The notes under the pieces are model-generated. The model did no database searches. It saw only the letters and a list, made by a program, of their open reading frames with translations, and was not told the origin of the DNA. Shown here in pieces: positions 4,318 through 5,190 of a DNA stretch of 5,190 bases (its first letter is position 1; the number at the start of each line of letters is the position of its first letter). This DNA is from Austwickia sp040006675 (GTDB taxonomy: Bacteria > Actinomycetota > Actinomycetes > Actinomycetales > Dermatophilaceae): contig JBDTWM010000162.1 of NCBI GenBank assembly GCA_040006675.1, positions 1 to 5,190 of the forward strand, read 5' to 3'. A program made the position numbers and the translations under genes.

Positions 4318-5190
4318 AGGTGATGACCGACGAGTCGTCCTGGGCCGCCTTGCCGTTGGCCTCGCCGATGAGGAGGAGCTGCTGGGCCGCGGCCGCCACG
4401 GGCGCCGCCAGATGCGCCTCACGGGCGGCGCCGGTGACCAGCCCCATGTCCTTGACGAAGATGTCGAGGCGGCTGCGGACTTCGGGGGCCTGCTCGTCAT
4501 ACGCCTGCAGCATCCGCGGGCCACGGTCCGCGAGCATGAAGGATGCCGCAGCGCCGGCCGTCAGGGTCTCCAGCGCCAGGGCCGGGTCGAGGCCGAGCGC
4601 TTCGGCCAGAGCGAGCGCCTCACCGGCAGCGGCGATGTGCACGCCGCACAGCAACTGGTTGACGGTCTTCATCGACTGGCCGTCACCGGCGGCCGAGCCG
4701 ACCCGCACGAGGGTGCCGGACATGGCCTGCAGGATGTGCTCGACGGCGGACCACGCGGTGTCGTCGGCGCCGACGGTGACGAGCAGATCACCGGTGCCGG
4801 CGCGGCCCGGGCCGCCGGAGACGGGGGCATCCACCAGACCGTGGCCGGTGCGAGCCAGGCGCGCGGCCACGTCGCGGACCTCGGCGATGCCGACGGTCGA
4901 GGTGAGCAGCACGACCGCACCGCGCGGCATCACCTCGACGATGCCCTGCTCGCCGTACAGGACGGTGTCGAGCTGGGCCGCGTCGCGGACCGCGAGAAGC
5001 ACGACGTCCGCCTCACCGGCCGCCTCGCGAGCGGAGCCGCACGGGGTGACGCCCACGCCGGCGGCCAGCTCGAGCCGGTTCGCGGCGATGTCGAAACCGC
5101 GAACGGTCGCGCCGCAGGCGACGAGGTTCGTCGCCATCGGCAATCCCATGGCGCCGAGGCCGAGGACGGCGACGGTGGAGTCAGTCAGGG
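3953..5190 (-). CDS. ltnD: 3-hydroxyisobutyrate/L-threonate dehydrogenase family protein (LtnD-like), 5'-partial, with out-of-frame C-terminal tail
   Basis: An NAD(P)-dependent β-hydroxyacid dehydrogenase. The gene enters from the right edge: VAVLGLGAMGLPMA, the Rossmann GxGxxG loop, begins before the ATG at 5149, so that ATG is internal. Further motifs are the substrate-binding DAPVSGGPGRAGTGDLL, and QSMKTVNQLLCGVHIA with the catalytic lysine codon at 4667-4669. The QLLxGVHIA and DIFVKDMGLV blocks favour L-threonate dehydrogenases over true 3-hydroxyisobutyrate dehydrogenases; this is from family memory. Such enzymes oxidise L-threonate or D-erythronate (C2 position) before a decarboxylation pathway, often beside a GntP-type importer, as here. 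Recognisable homology stops at DDSSVI (codon at 4322-4324), probably about ten residues short of the normal end. No stop follows: translation continues for about 120 residues through permease DNA in the wrong frame, finishing in a His-rich run and TAA at 3953-3955. The catalytic core is intact, but folding or activity may be harmed. Confidence 0.85.
   Translation of the reverse strand, partial: LTDSTVAVLGLGAMGLPMATNLVACGATVRGFDIAANRLELAAGVGVTPCGSAREAAGEADVVLLAVRDAAQLDTVLYGEQGIVEVMPRGAVVLLTSTVGIAEVRDVAARLARTGHGLVDAPVSGGPGRAGTGDLLVTVGADDTAWSAVEHILQAMSGTLVRVGSAAGDGQSMKTVNQLLCGVHIAAAGEALALAEALGLDPALALETLTAGAAASFMLADRGPRMLQAYDEQAPEVRSRLDIFVKDMGLVTGAAREAHLAAPVAAAAQQLLLIGEANGKAAQDDSSVITCQDCRHPSGQDRAPGRGGAAHGARLAPTPPWSRGRRSDHRRRCRSDDGHRPGDLRDHSRRRLPCRQALQGRPHRASGVSGHRGSAGGGRRGGDRPHRRLIRVVRWDHHHHRHRHSHPHPHP
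3955..4002 (-). repeat. Low-complexity triplet/hexamer repeat in the permease central loop
   Basis: The plus strand shows five consecutive ggt triplets (3988-4002) followed leftwards by alternating ggc/ggt and gcg/ggt hexamers to 3955. In the permease frame this encodes TTTTTATATATRTRTR, a Thr/Ala/Arg run inside the variable cytoplasmic loop between the two halves of GntP proteins. In the dehydrogenase frame the same DNA reads HHHHRHRHSHPHPHP and then stops. Unit changes here keep the frame. Confidence 0.8.

Overview
The window is very GC-rich, with G or C at nearly every third codon position. It has GTG starts, start-stop overlaps and apparently leaderless promoters. This points to a high-GC Gram-positive bacterium (Actinomycetota). 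I cannot name a genus. Nothing in the sequence marks a plasmid, phage, insertion sequence or CRISPR array. It reads as ordinary chromosome with one visibly decayed locus at the right end.

Layout, left to right. Positions 1-45 hold three copies of a 15-bp tandem repeat, possibly the tail of an upstream gene. Positions 46-280 form an untranslated stretch with two strong dyads, followed by a textbook ribosome binding site. A small 114-residue protein of unknown function lies at 281-625 (+). After a ~108-bp convergent gap comes a GNAT acetyltransferase at 734-1282 (-). It is transcribed divergently from a Sir2-family NAD-dependent deacylase at 1368-2099 (+), with only 85 bp between the two start codons. 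An SRPBCC (polyketide cyclase-like) protein follows at 2197-2685 (+). It overlaps by 4 nt a Nudix hydrolase at 2682-3275 (+), whose N-terminus is a Gly/Ala-rich hexapeptide repeat. The Nudix stop abuts the stop of a convergent gluconate-permease-family (GntP) remnant at 3276-about 4317 (-). The rightmost gene, 3953-5190 (-), is a dehydrogenase of the 3-hydroxyisobutyrate/L-threonate dehydrogenase family that runs off the window edge.

How the genes relate. The GNAT/sirtuin pair places a possible acyl-transferring enzyme beside an acyl-removing one. The SRPBCC and Nudix genes look translationally coupled. The dehydrogenase and GntP permease would form a sugar-acid (threonate/erythronate-type) uptake and oxidation pair, but that pair is damaged here. 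The dehydrogenase frame runs without a stop into the middle of the permease gene in the wrong frame. The first ~145-150 permease residues are missing, and a second one-base frameshift separates the middle and C-terminal parts of the permease. This deletion-fusion plus frameshift is the most notable observation. I found no convincing novel multi-gene system.
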